Source: Nelumbo lutea (taxonomy: Eukaryota; Streptophyta; Magnoliopsida; Proteales; Nelumbonaceae). From it: a DNA stretch of 64,000 nt. The translations under genes and the position numbers were made by a program. Numbering within the stretch: the first letter of the stretch is position 1; the number at the start of each line of letters is the position of its first letter. The stretch covers positions 32,302,356 to 32,366,355 of the forward strand of contig JAKGHH010000007.1 of the NCBI GenBank assembly GCA_022828595.1, in the 5' to 3' direction. Of this stretch, positions 21,837 to 33,424 are shown in pieces. Below the pieces are notes generated by a model. The model was given only the letters and a program-made list of their open reading frames with translations. It did not search any database and was not told the DNA's origin.

Positions 21837-24124
21837 AAACCTTTCCACCACTGGGTTCCAAAAGCTCTATCTCATAGGATTATCACCTAATGGCAACCCT
21901 AAGTAGTTCAAAGGCCACCCCGAGACTTCACACCCCAACACTTCAGCACTCTCCCTGATCTCTCCCTCCTTCAAATTCACCCCCACTGTAGCTTTTCCCA
22001 AGGTTAACCTTCAAGTTAGACATTTGCTCAAACAGTTGTATCACCGACTTCAAGTTCCTGATAAAGCTCACATTACTGCCTTCACAAAACAAAATCGTTT
22101 TCCACTCTCCCAACTCTCCAGCCTTTAATGAGCCCCCTAGAATCTGCTCTGTGAATCAGTTTCCCCAAAACCTCCACAATTAGAATGAACAAGAAAGGAG
22201 AAACGGGGTCTCCTTGTCTTATACCCCTACTGGCTGGAAAGAAATCTACCACTGTCCCATTCACTAGCACTGAATAATGACAATTCCGGACACAACCCAT
22301 GATCCACTTACACCATCTAGCCCCAAACCCAAATTTAGTCAAAACTTTCCTCAAGAAATCCCAGTCCACCAAGTCATAAGCCTTTTCCAAGTCCAACTTA
22401 CAGACCACTCCCTTCTTCTTATCCCTCTTAAAGTTCTCCACACTCTCATTAGCAATTAAAATCTGATAAGTAATTTGTCTTCCACTCACAAAAGCTCCTT
22501 GATAGTGTGCAATGATATCTGACAATACCTTCTTCAGCCTCAAAGACAACACTTTTGCAATGATCTTATACAAGCTATTAACCAAGCTAATTGGCCTAAA
22601 ATCCTTCGAGTGGGATGCATCTTTCTTTTTTGGAATTAAGGCTGTAAATGTAGAGTTCACACTCGGATTGACAATTCCTCTCCTGAAAAACTCCTCAAAC
22701 ACCCGCAAAAGATCATCTTTCAAGATATCCCAACAGTCCTGATAAAAAGCCATTGTGAACCCATCCGGCCCTGGAGCTTTTGTTCTATCCATAGAAAACA
22801 CAACCTCCTTGATCTCTTCTAAATTAAAGCTTCTTTCCAACCTTCTCCTGTTCTCCACCCCTACATCTGGCCAATCCAATCCTTCTACCCACACCCTTCT
22901 ACTCACAGGCCTTCTTAGAATAGATTTGAAGTGCTCCACACAGGCCCTGACAATCTCCTCTTGTTGTACTAACTCACTCCATCTACTACCAATTTGGAGA
23001 TAAAGTTCTTCTCCTGCCATCTGCTAGAGAGTGGAAATACCTAGTGTTTCTGTCTCCAGCTTGCGACCGTTTACATTGAGATTTTTGCCTCCAGCTAATT
23101 TCCTCCTTGTGTAGGTAGTCTTCTAACTGTCTTCTCAAATCTCTCATGAGATCATTGTCTTCCTCTCCAAATTCTCCCATTTCTTCTTTAGAGTCAAGGC
23201 TTTCAATCTTATCCATCAGATCTCCCTTTCTTTCTTCTATTCTCCCAAACTCCACCAAATTCCACTCCTTGAATTTTGCTTTCAAGAATTGTAGTTTCTT
23301 ATGGAATCTCATCCCCTCCCATTCCACCAGTGGGTTACACTTATACCACCACTCCCTCACTTTGTTAGTAAACCCTGGATGAAGTAACCACATATTTTCA
23401 AATCTAAAGGGGGTAGAACCTCCACACCTTCTTTCCTTCTTACATAACACTATGGGCCAGTGATCCAAGGTCACCCTTGGGAGAGCTCTAGAAGCCAAGG
23501 TTCCCCAATCTTCTTCCCAATCCAAAGAGAACAGGAATCTATCCAGCTTAGAGCAAATGGGTCTAGATTGGAGATTTGACCATGTAAATGTCTTATGGGC
23601 TAGGGGAATCTTTTTAAGCACAAAGGCATCCACAAAACTGTTAAACTTCCTCATGCTTTTTGTCACCCTCAGATTAACCTTATTGGATTCCTCTGAGAAT
23701 CTGATCACATTGAAATCCCCACCCATGCACCAAGGCCCATCCCACAACCCTCTAACATCAGCCAATTCCTCCCACAACTCCTTCCTCTCTTTGTAGTCAT
23801 TCGGTCCGTAAACATTTGTGAGTACCCACATATAATCATCCTCTTGCTGCTTAAACTTCATAAAAACCGAGTACTTTCCGGTCAACTCCCCCAAACCTTC
23901 AACCACATTGTTACAATCCCCCCGGAAGCACCCCACGAGGGGGCAGCCACCCAGCTAATCCCCCTGGCTTTCCATAGCCTCCTTGCCCATTTGTTATTAA
24001 ACTCCATTCTCTTAGACTCTTGCAACAACACAATGTTTGGGTCATACCGTCTTATTACCTCTTTTATTGTTGCTCTCTTCCTTGCACTCCCAATTCTCCT
24101 CACATTCCAACTAAGAATCTTCAT
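21837..24124 (-). pseudogene. LINE-M ORF2: endonuclease and reverse transcriptase
   Basis: The ATG at 24124 starts the apurinic-type endonuclease (MKILSWNVRR; SKRMEF with the catalytic Glu region at 24020). A frameshift near 23900 leads to VLTNVYGPNDYKERKELW, MGGDFNVIRFSEES, KTFTWSN and TLDHWPIVL (SDH is usual, so Ser to Leu next to the catalytic Asp-His). The RT spans 23020-22082: AVFSMDRTKAPGPDGFTM-like block, RPISLVNSLYKIIAKVL, GAFVSGRQI, CKLDLEKAYDLVDWDFL and RGIRQGDPVSPFLF. The catalytic FADD box is missing: GWRVGR is followed within a few codons by the bases for LFCEGS. It therefore cannot polymerise DNA. Confidence 0.9.
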
Positions 24125-24152
24125 TCCGCTTCTTTTCTAAACCCCTTGCCAC

Positions 24153-26060
24153 TTACCCACTACTTTCCCCTTTCCTTCTATCTCCTTTTACCCCGAGCTT
24201 CTTGTCTCCTTCTACATCTCTCTTCAATCTCTCTACTTCACTCAATCTCCTCTTCTTTCTTCTGATCTCCTTCTTCCTCTTTTGTAAGCTTTTTTTCAAC
24301 ACATTCAAATCTTCCAACCTACAACCCAACTTCCCTACAAATTTTGCTATCATGTCTTCTCTCACCAAGTCCTCCACCCCTACCCTTCCTACAGAATCTC
24401 CTCCATCTCTGTCCACCTGCCCTTTCTTCCTCTCCTCTGGTCTCACCTCTGTACTTTCCTCTCCATCCATCCTCCCTCTCCTGTTACCTCCCTCCTTCCC
24501 TGTTCTCTCCCGTAATCCTCTCCATCTCTATCCTCATTCCTTTCCCTCCTCTCCACTAACCCCTCCCCTCTTCCTTCTTCCCCTTCCCTCCTCCATATCA
24601 ACTTTCCTTCCACTTAAACACTTTTTCACTCCTATACCTTCCTTTCCGCACCTTCCCACTTTCCTTCCTTCCCCTCTCCCTCTCCTCGGAGAGCCCACCT
24701 ACTAGCTCGGCTGCATATTCATGGGCTATAGGACTTGGAGTGGAAGACACAGGAGACACATTAGTAGCACAAACCGAAATCACTTGGTTACTTGGGACTG
24801 ATGGACAAGCTAGAAAAGGACTGCTCCCGACCTCCCTTTCTTGTTCCAGAGGTTGGTAACCATCTATCTCTCTGAGTTGGTTGGGAAGTACTTCTGTCCT
24901 TTGGTCATCCTGGTGATCTTTCCACTCTACCCCTGGTTCACCCCTAGATGGTGTGTTCCTGCTCTGCTTCCGGTTCTCCCAGTTTGCCCCTTCTGATAAT
25001 CGTTGCACACTCTGTAGTCTTGGGAATGAGTTAAACCGATTGCAATCTTCACCCTGAAATAAGCTTGCAATATTCCACCCATCCATGTCACCTCCAGCAC
25101 AACTACCTTCGTCGTTTACACTGCCCATGCTAGTACCATCAACAGAAAAGTCCTCCGGTTCTTCATCTCCTTCACTGCACTGCACCCAACCTTCATCCTT
25201 CTCTTCTCTCTCTTCAGTTCTTTCCCTAGTGTATCTTGGATTCGGCTTCTCTGAGGAGCGTCGCAGGGGGCTAAGCTTCTCTAGACTTCGTCGGGAAATC
25301 CACTGCAAATCCAGCTTCTTCTCCATTTTCCGCCGCTGTGCGCATTCCCCCCCCCTTTCTCGCAACTTGGGACGATGATAGACCATTAACATCGTCTATC
25401 AGTGACCCAAGAAGAGTCCCCATACCCCAACCCACGTGACATTTTAAGTTATCACGTGGGTCCTTCAAGTGGAGCCTCCTTTCAGTGTTACACCCACTCG
25501 ACCCACTCGTGTGACCTTTTAAGTTGTCACATGGGCCCTTCCAACGCTGTCCCGACTCAACCTTCGCCCCACCTGACCCACCCGCCACTTTCAACGGCTT
25601 GGACCAAACCTTTCGGCTCCCCAACCCATCCTGCCTCTTCGCCACATCAGCATAAGAAGAAGAGCCCACCATTAATTTGTTTAATTCAAACCCATTTGAA
25701 TTAGTTTCCTTAATTAGGTTGCTTGTCGTTTGGTTTTCCCCAACCGGCTCAGTAACCCCAAAAATATCTTTCATCTGCTCCACCTTTTCATCTCCCAACC
25801 TCTGCCCTCCACGTGTCCACCACCCAGCCAACTCATCATCTTCTACCTTAGGAGCACCTTCCCACCACGACCGTTCAACTTCGTAAGCCACCCACACCTT
25901 GTACCAGGCTTCATCCGAACAGATTTCCAAGAACCTCGGCATGTTCTCATGCCTTACACCAGCTACTTGTAACTCCACGGCACCCAGATTTCGTTTATCA
26001 GCTTTCACCAAGATACCTCCCAGTTTGCACGATGTGCTCAAGAACAGAGTCTCGCCAGAG
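24153..26060 (-). pseudogene. LINE-M ORF1 (nucleic-acid-binding chaperone type), disrupted
   Basis: Reading down from about 26060: codons for TFHFTSGETLF, then STSCKLGGILVKADKRNLG and AWYKVWVAYEV, which look like the DUF4283-like domain end and following region of plant LINE ORF1 proteins. A long Gly/Ser/Glu-rich region and a basic, coiled-coil-like end (LKKSLQKRKKEIRRKKRRL, 24300) follow. Frames change at about 25390-25270 and 24600. The start codon is not visible, so either the 5' end is truncated or the first codons were lost. The plus-strand open frames here are low-complexity shadows. Confidence 0.65.
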
Positions 26061-27042
26061 GTGAAATGGAAGGTTTACTGGTGTCCTTTGTAAATCTGAT
26101 GGTGAGTCTGGATATCACTTATTAATTTCTTTCCACTTTGTTAAAGTCATTTGGGAATGGTTTACTTCTTTGTTTGGATGTAGGTGGACTCCACCTTCGA
26201 ATGTGCAAATCTTATTTACTTCCATGCCTAACTGGTCAACCAAAAGGGCCAAGATCATGTGGAGATGTGGTAGTGCTGCAATGTGTTGGACTATTTGGGA
26301 GGAGAGAAATTCAACGGTATTTCCAAATAAGGAGAGAAGTTTGGAAGTAATCCTGGAGACTATCCACATTAGGGTGATTCATTGGTTGAAAACCTTGGAA
26401 TTGTTTGCAGTGTTCTCAGTTGATGAGATGACCAGAAAGTGGAAGGAGATTGCAGAGTTAAGCTCAATCAAGAAGACCTCAAATTCCTGCTGGACACCTC
26501 CACCTCATGGGTTTACCAAACTGAATTTTGATGGTAGCAGCATGGGCAATCTAGGGCCCTCCGGAGTGGGGGGGAGTGATAAGATAAGAAAAAGGGAATT
26601 TGTTAGCTATGTATTCTGGCCCAATTGGGGTGGGAGATTCCTTGAGGACTGAGATCCTAGGAGCTCTTGAAGGGATACAAAGGGCCAAGGAAATGAACTT
26701 TAAAAAGTTGATCATAGAAGGTGATTCTGAAATTGTAGCGAATTGGCTAAAAGAAGACAATTCTATGCTCTGGAAATACAGCAATGAAAAGAGGAAGTTC
26801 AAGTGGCTCACCAAGGATATTGAAATTCGCTGTACATGGATAGTGGGAAGTGCTAATGCAATGGCAGATGGTCTAGCTAGGTCAGGGGTGAACAGAAACT
26901 CTATGTTTTGGGCTGTTTTGTAATTGTTCCATGGTTGGGGCTTATAGGATATTAGGGAGTTAAGATTCTTTAGCTCCTTACCTTGTAATTCTGGTTTTCC
27001 TATCTATTAATAAAATCCATTGTTATTGATCAAAAAACAAAA
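26060..27042 (+). pseudogene. LINE-P, right part: zinc-finger region, RNase H and 3' end
   Basis: The codons VYWCPL resume the frame that stopped at 14445. They continue with SLFGCRWTPPSNVQ, CWTIWEERNSTVF, LNFDGSSMGNLGPSG (first catalytic Asp), SGPIGVGDSLRTE (Glu), IIEGDSEIVANWL (Asp) and NAMADGLARSGVN (Asp). All four RNase H acidic residues are visible, though a frameshift near 26580 separates the first from the others. The stop is at 26923, and the tail with aataaaatccattgttattg and an A-rich end finishes near 27042. Confidence 0.85.
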
Positions 27043-28261
27043 CAACCATGTATAGAGGCTCCAGAGTCGGCAATCCCTATTACAGATTGTATGAAGGGTT
27101 ATATTTGTTTCTATAAAAGGCCATATTTGTTTCTATATGAAGGAAAAGTAAAAGAACTGTTGGTTATTCTCTTTATTTGTTTCTCTCCTGCAGTTTTAGT
27201 AGCAGAAGCTATTGCTTTAATTGCAGCTGGCACTGTTCATCGAGTTTGTGTCACAACATGGTAATGTTATTTTATATTATTCTGATCTTACCATTTATTT
27301 CTGGGTTGGTATTGTATCATGTTTTCAATTTAATATTAGAAATTTAGAATCACCTATCATTATTTGGTTGGCATAAATGTGTGGTTTTTCTTTTCTTTTT
27401 TATATTAAAAGATGTGTTCAAGTAAGTGCAAAACCCAAATACCCAGCAAAAATTTTTCATATAAAAAGGTCTGGTTTTGAGGTTCAATTGTTCATGTTCT
27501 CTCTTTTCTTTACAAGATACACTAAAACATGACCTTTGTGGCTGGACTTTGGATTCATAGTAAAATTCATTTATAAACCATTATAATTACTCCATTGAGA
27601 GCCTTTCATTGAAAAGGAAGTAGTAATAAAATAAAGAGATGAAAAGCTTGTCAAATGTTGAAAAATAACTTAATGCAAAAAATTCATTTTCTTTCCTGAT
27701 TGTAGACTATGGATTATTCAAATGTCTCTGGATTATTGATTTGCTTTTCTGTTTAGTCGTAGCACCAAAAGATTTACTCTTTTGGGTATCTTCTTGGACT
27801 GTGAATGGAGGTATAAGTGTTGGAGGGAGTGTTTCCTCTCTGTTTTAATGGGGTTCAGATCTGAGAAGTGTTTCTTCATTCTGGGGTTTTGATCTAATGA
27901 ACCTAGTACAAGGGTATCCTTGGTGGACAGCAAGTGCTGCTGGTTGGGTTATTTAATCTGCACTGCAAATTGATTGCATCTGCATTGTGGTTGTTTGGAC
28001 TGCGAGGGTTGGCTGCATATTTCCTTTTTTGTCTTGGAAAATCTCTTCAAGTACATGTTCTAGTCTGAGGCCAGGTTGTAACTGATGTGTTTTGGAAGTT
28101 TTTTTTTTTCCCTACTCAAGTATTGCTGTGATAGGCTTGTTGAAGGTGTTTGATTGCTGGCCTGAGACAACAGTAGTAAGTTATTCCTTCCTCATTTCTG
28201 GTGGTAGTAAGATTTAAGTTAATGCTGTTTGAGTTAGTGGTTCTCATACTTTGACCTCAGT
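27043..28261. other. Spacer with an exon-like segment, then probable leader of Copia-3
   Basis: At 27194-27260 a 67-base segment lies between a good acceptor (tctctcctgcag) and a donor (gtaatg). One frame reads LVAEAIALIAAGTVHRVCVT. I do not recognise the protein. From about 27700 on, the sequence resembles the leader of copia elements (ggtttt, gggttc phrases), but no LTR or primer-binding site could be located. Confidence 0.3.
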
Positions 28262-29294
28262 ATGGCTACAGAGGATTCTGCTATTACAGGGATTTAGAGA
28301 GGTCAACCTGTTTTCAGTACTGGTGCTGGAAGTGGAAATTTCCCTGTTTCTATCACCTCTTTGGATGGACTAAATTATTTTGAGTGGACTAAAGGAGTTA
28401 AATTGTTTGTTGGTGGTAGAGGAAGTTTGGGGCTTCTAACCAGAAGTGTTGTTGAGCCTAAAGAAGCAGGACCTACTTGTGATAAGTGGGACCAGGAAAA
28501 TTATATGCTATTGTCTTGGCTTTTATCCACCATACAGCCCACTTAAAAAAAGATTCATGTGGGATAATATGGATAAAGAGATTTGCAACCAAGGTAGAGC
28601 CACTTTTTTTTTTTGAACAAAGAATTGTGCTTATGAAATATTGGGAAGCAAGGAACTTCACTGTCTTCAGGAGGTGTATTCTCTTGTTGAATTTAAGGAG
28701 TGGGAGGATAGCTATGAATAAGGAGAATGAAGAGGTTGATAAGGAATGGTGGTAAGAAGTCTGAGGTGAATGAGGAGAATGAAAAGGTTGATAAAGACAA
28801 ATTGTGGTACTCTCATGGACTCATTGTGGCCAATCTCATTATACTGAGGAGACTCGTTGAGACTTTGTAGGGAAGCCTAAGAATTTTCAGAAGAAGCCAA
28901 AAAAAAAAAAAGCAAATGAATGCTCTCTAGGTCCTGCACCAAAGTAGGAAATACTAAATGCATTGAAAGATCAATTGGATGAATATGGTAGGGCACTTCG
29001 TCATCTAGAGGAGACCTTTATTATTCCCTCTATGGCTCTACCTCCTATGCAACCAGTTCAGGTAACCAGGCCTTTGTCTTCCATGTATCCGCTACATCTC
29101 AAACCCCTTGGATCATTTATTCTGGGGCTTCTAACCATTACAATCAGTAATCCAAACTTGTTCACCTCATACCATTTATTTTCTAGTAGGGATAACGTGA
29201 GGTTAGTAAGTAGTTCTCATTCTACCATTGCTGGCCAAGGAACTGTCTCTCTCCTAATTCGAATCAATTTGGACCCTATTCATCATGTTCCTAA

Positions 29295-30295
29295 GGCTCT
29301 GTTTGGGAAGAGTTCAAATGCTGGTTCAGTTTTGCTAGTGTTTGGTAAGAGTGCATTTATGTCTTGAAAATGACAGCAAACACATATATCAAGGCATGGT
29401 TGCATTCAAAATAAGAGCTTTGGAAGAGGTCATTGACGACATAAAACCGAGAGTAGCATTGTGGATAAAAACCTTGGACAGTTTTCAAGTTTTCTCTGTA
29501 ACTGACATCCAAAGGGCATGGAAAGAGATAGCACAGTCCTCTAGGGGCAAGGAAACTATAAGAGTCAAGTGGAAACCACCAGAGGTAACCAAAGTAAAAC
29601 TGAATTTTGATGGAAACTCTATGGGCAACCCGAGAGTGGCAGGAATTGGGGGAGCAATCAAAATGAAGAATGCAAGATATTGGCTCAATATTCAGGGCCA
29701 ATTGGTATTACAAACTCAACAAAGGCTGAGTTATTGGCATTATTATAAGGCCTCCGATTGGCAAAGCAATTGGGTTTTCATCAAGTGGAAGTGGAAGGGG
29801 ACTCAAAAGTTGTTATCTCTTGGGCAAAATGCAATAGACATGTCCCATGGACCCTCAAGCATATCTTCAGAGAAGTGGAGAAATTAGCAAATGATATAAA
29901 TGCTGATTTTAGGTGGATCAGGAGGAGTGCAAATGGGTTAGCAGATACTTTAGCCAAACAAGGGGCTGCAAGGAAGCAACTATATTGGGCCTCATTATAA
30001 CTTGGGTTGTAATCCTTGGGGATGACTATTGGGTCATCAATTTGTAATTAACTCCACATTTTAATTAATGAATCAATCTTTTTTGCAGATAAAAAAATGA
30101 GAGCAAAGTTGATCAATGTTAAAAAGATGTATTTCAATATCGGGATTTGTGTTTGTACCTATCACAACCAAAAATCATTTGGCAAGAGTACAAAATTATC
30201 TTTACAAAACTAAACCAACTTTGTATTTTCATGAACCAGACATATTTGCATTTGTACTGATCATTTTTGTATTTGCACTCTTTCCAAACAGAGCC
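29295..30295. mobile_element. Tourist-like MITE (MITE-2) carrying a LINE insertion
   Basis: The left end is GGCTCTGTTTGG(G) and the right end its reverse complement (ccaaacagagcc). They are flanked by the 3-bp duplication TAA (29292-29294, 30296-30298), the PIF/Harbinger target type. The arms also match internally (aagagt-tcaaat versus aagagtgcaaat). Without the LINE fragment the MITE is about 274 bp. It interrupts Copia-3 between its protease and GAG-pre-integrase codons. Confidence 0.8.
29381..30095 (+). pseudogene. LINE-R: LINE 3' fragment with RNase H, inside MITE-2
   Basis: It begins in the zinc-finger region (ALWIKTLDSFQVFSV) and runs into RNase H: LNFDGNSMGNPRVAGIGG (Asp), a frameshift, QVEVEGDSKVVISW (Asp), RRSANGLADTLAKQG (Asp), stop at 30000, and a tail ending in aaaaaaa. 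The Glu segment (about 29715) is readable in another frame as TKAELLAL-like sequence. A 12-bp target duplication flanks it, aatgacagcaaa at 29369-29380 and aatgagagcaaa at 30096-30107, with one mismatch. It is a strongly 5'-truncated insertion. Confidence 0.85.
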
Positions 30296-31059
30296 TAAAC
30301 TTCTCATAAACCTTTTGTCTATTAGTTGCATCATTAAATCCTTAAATTGTTGTGCGACCTTCTTTGATTTTTGTGTGTTCTAGGGTTTGACTTTGGGGAG
30401 AACAATTGGTAAAGGACATGTAGTTGGCAGCCTGTACATATTAGGAGATGAAGCTGTTTTGAAGGCAAATAAATCTACTAGTCTCATGAATCAGTCTGTT
30501 AGTCCTTGTAATAAAACTCAGATATTATTATGGCATTGTTGTTTGAGTCATTTCTCATTTTCTTTGTTAAAGGTGCTGTTTCCTGAGTTGTTTAAGTCTA
30601 TTTCTCTGTATTCTCTTCAGTGCCTTACATGTCAAACAAACAAACATTGTAGAACAAATTTTTTGCCAAGTAATAAAAGAGTGGATTTTCCTTTCTATGT
30701 TGTCTATTCTGATGTTGAGGGCTCCACATTTGTACTTGCTGAGGGCGGATATAGATATTTTATCAGTCTCATTGATGATCATTCACAATATACATGCATT
30801 TACTTGCTTGAGTTGCAAGATGAGGTTCCAAAGATAATACAAGACTTCCATAGAATAATTTTCATGCCATTTCATGTAGATACCCAAATTTTCCACTCTG
30901 ACAATGCTTGAGAATATTTTAGAGGAGATGTGAATCACTTTTTTTGTTGAGAATGGGGCAATACATCAAACCTCCTATCCTAGAACACCTCCACAGAAAT
31001 TTGTTGCCAAAGAAAAAATAGGCATCTTTTAGAGGTTACTCAAGGAATAATGTTACATG

Positions 31060-31180
31060 AGTGTTCTTAGGAGACTTTGGGTAGATGCTGTACTCACTAT
31101 TGCATATTTGATCAACCACATGTTAACACACATTCTCCAGTGTTCTTAGGAGACTTTGGGTAGATGCTGTACTCACTATT
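31060..31180 (+). repeat. Direct duplication of ~42 bp in Copia-3
   Basis: The block starting agtgttcttaggagactt (31060-31101) is repeated at 31139-31180, 79 bases apart. It lies in the integrase-end codons and adds to the disruption. Confidence 0.85.
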
Positions 31181-31362
31181 CCTCAACCCTTGTTGTTTTT
31201 TATTCCTATTGGGACTTTTGGACGCTGTTGCTTTGTTCATTACTTAGCTGTCTTGTGGTAAGCTTGATCTTCCTATACCATGCATTTTCCTTGGATATCC
31301 TACTACTCAGAAGGGGTAAGTGTTATGACCCTGCTTCTCAGGGAATTTATATATCCATGGAT

Positions 31363-31892
31363 CATAGTTTTCATGGTACCAAGGTGAGGCTAGGTAGGTG
31401 ACAGGGGAGCACCTTGTTGCCTAGGCGCTGGATTTTTTTAAGTGAAAAACATATATCCTAGGGTAGTTCCCTAGGTTCCATAACCATATTTCCTTAATAA
31501 TTATCCATAATTTTCATAAGAAAAGTATAAACTTCATGTTGAAGTATAGAAAATCAACATGTTTGTAAGAAAAAGAAGAAAGCAAAGAAAATTCAAAAAA
31601 TATGGGGTCTGAACCCCTATTTTCTTATAGGAAAAGTAAAAAAGAAATACAACATTTAGCAATGTTTGCGTTGTTTAAACCCTAACAAATAATAAAATAA
31701 TAAAAAGAAATTAGTATATAAACACACAAAATGAATATTATACTTTAATAATGTCTATTTTATAATTATATAATCTCAAAAAACTAAGAATATAAAAATA
31801 TTTTATAACACAATGCACAAAACTGCTTGGCAATTAGGCGAGGAAAACCTCCAAGGGCCTCTTGTCACCTAAGCATCACCTTGACAACTATG
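31363..31892. mobile_element. hAT-like MITE (MITE-3), ~530 bp
   Basis: The left end is catagttttc...caaggtgaggctag and the right end, on the other strand, is catagttgtcaaggtgatgc. Internal gcctaggcg-type phrases are typical of a common plant MITE family. An approximate 8-bp duplication flanks it: ccatggat (31355-31362) and ccatgcgt (31893-31900), 6 of 8 equal. The centre is A/T-rich and non-coding. Copia-3 codons YISMD stop at its left end and the linker resumes at its right end. Confidence 0.65.
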
Positions 31893-32085
31893 CCATGCGT
31901 GTGTCTAACTTCAAGCCTCATCCCATTTTTTTCTACCTTAGGGGGAAAATAATAAACTTGAGGAGAGAGAGGCAAACTAAACTCTCAATAGTCTTTCCTC
32001 AATCCTCATCTCAGCTGTTTGATCCTTCTATTTGTTGTGATTCTATTCCTAGTGTGCTGGTCCTATATCAAACAATGATCATGTG

Positions 32086-33424
32086 AGAAAGTGACAATAT
32101 GGCCATGTTCAACAAGTTGACCAACAGATATTAAATTGGTAGTAAGCTTAGGAACAAATAAAATTTGAGGCATTTGAAAGGGGGAGAATGAGAGGTAGAC
32201 AAGAATAGATCGTTACAACCCTCAATATCAATTTTCTCGTTATTGGTTGTAACTATATGCTTACTAGAAGGGAGGGGGTAAGAAGACTGACAACTGGTCC
32301 CCATCATATGATTGGAAGCACTAGAATCTATGATCTAGAGATGACTAGGGGATGCACAATAATAGGTACACTCACCAGACAAGCCAAAAGCAGAAATGAA
32401 TTGTTGAGGACACTCACCGAATCTTCTCTTCAGTCATAACATTAGTAGTGTCACTCTTGATCTAAGCAATGGAAGATGATGCATTATCTAATCCCTCAAC
32501 AATAGTCTAGTAGGCCCTGCGCTGATTTTTCTTTCCTCTAGACTGGTTTCCCTTAGGTGGCCTAGTAGGACATTCGGTAATAATATGTCCATGCTTGCAA
32601 TAAGTGTAGGTGTTCTTTCTACAGTGAGATATCACATGCCCAAACTCCTTACATTCATAACATTGTACTTTTGATAAGTCCTTCGATTTGGACTCATCTG
32701 TTGCTATTTGCTAAAAAACATAGTCTCCACACCATCAATCATAGCATTCATTTCCAACTGAGTGATCATTCTAGTTTCTTCCTGAAGCAACTCACAAAGG
32801 ATAATATCAAGGGTCGGTATAGTGTCCCTACATAGAATATTTGATCTTACTATTTCATATTTAGGATGGGGATGCATAAGAAAGTGCATTACTTTTCTCC
32901 TGTCAAAAGTACTCCTTTAGTGCGAACAAGTTCATACTCTGTCCAAATATTAACAAACCCAGTAGTGGTGCCATCAAACTTAATGGGAAAGTACATCATC
33001 TCTTTCAGAAGCCATTGAGAGCAATAGAGTGAAGAGGACAATCACAGGAAGGCTGAAAATAAGTGAAAGTCCTTTGACAATCCAAAAAGGTAAAGTTCTC
33101 AGAGAAATCAAACAAGAGAAGGGATCATAACCCTAGAAAAACAGATCTAATCTTCACCAAAAAATAGGGGCTGAAAGAGCAGCCTAGGATGACACAAGAT
33201 CTCGGATCTTATCCCAAACTGATCAGCCACTTGAGAGAAACCAAAAGAATATTGACCTAAATGGTGTCCTGGTCCAGAAAAATCAGATCTTGTTGATAGA
33301 AACAGTCCAAGAAGATATGCTATACCAGTGCAATTAAGCAAAAAAGAGAGACCTGGTCGATGCTTAACAGAAAAGAAAGAGGGTTGAAATCAATAGCAAG
33401 AGAATTGAACCTACTCTGATACCA
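32086..33424 (-). pseudogene. Copia-4: gag and protease remnant
   Basis: On the minus strand, after the 5' LTR at 33425-33678 and the primer-binding site tggtatcagagtagg (33424 downwards), comes a leader. A gag part follows with the knuckle-like CYECKEFGHVISHCRK (about 32650; C-x2-C-x4-H-x4-C) and a second CKHGHIITEC-like repeat at about 32590. A protease remnant then reads IIDSGASNHMMG (about 32325). The downstream pol is missing and the remnant abuts Copia-3. Stops are scattered. Confidence 0.75.

Larger units (their letters stand above)
14452..26060 (-). mobile_element. LINE-M: near full-length plant LINE, split by Copia-2
   Basis: On the minus strand the order is ORF1 (about 26060-24153), then ORF2 endonuclease (from ATG at 24124), RT, zinc-finger region, RNase H and 3' UTR ending in poly(A) (poly(T) 14452-14460 on the plus strand). 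Removing Copia-2 and one 5-bp duplication leaves about 6.1 kb, a typical full length for plant L1-like elements. It was inserted into LINE-P, whose reading frame flanks it on both sides. No clean target duplication of LINE-M could be seen at the right end. Confidence 0.85.
28262..32085 (+). pseudogene. Copia-3: degraded Ty1/copia body with nested elements
   Basis: Gag starts with the ATG at 28262 (ATEDSAITG, then LDGLNYFEWTKGVKLFVGGRG). Stops and deletions follow. The protease region is weak (TSYHLFSSRDNVRLVS at about 29165; the DSG site is not readable, as SGASNH is replaced by WGF-like sequence). After MITE-2 the element resumes with GRTIGKGHVVGSLYILG, the HHCC remnant (LWHCCLSHFS, CLTCQTNKHC), FYVVYSDVEGS (first integrase Asp) and FHSDNA (second Asp, followed by a stop). 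The linker after MITE-3 is KPHPIFFYLRGK. RT and RNase H are absent, and no LTR was found. Confidence 0.8.

Noticed and set aside
24202..24705. Plus-strand open frame of 167 codons
   Set aside because: It is Ser/Pro/Leu-rich, low in complexity and exactly antisense to LINE-M ORF1.
23844..25378. Several other plus-strand open frames in the LINE-M ORF1/ORF2 region
   Set aside because: They are antisense shadows; the minus-strand frames show the endonuclease and ORF1 features.
14452..27042. Twin-priming inversion as an explanation of the opposing LINE parts
   Set aside because: LINE-M has its own complete 3' end with RNase H and poly(A) at 14452, and LINE-P has another at 27042. Twin priming would give only one 3' end. 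An insertion of LINE-M into LINE-P explains the frame continuity better.
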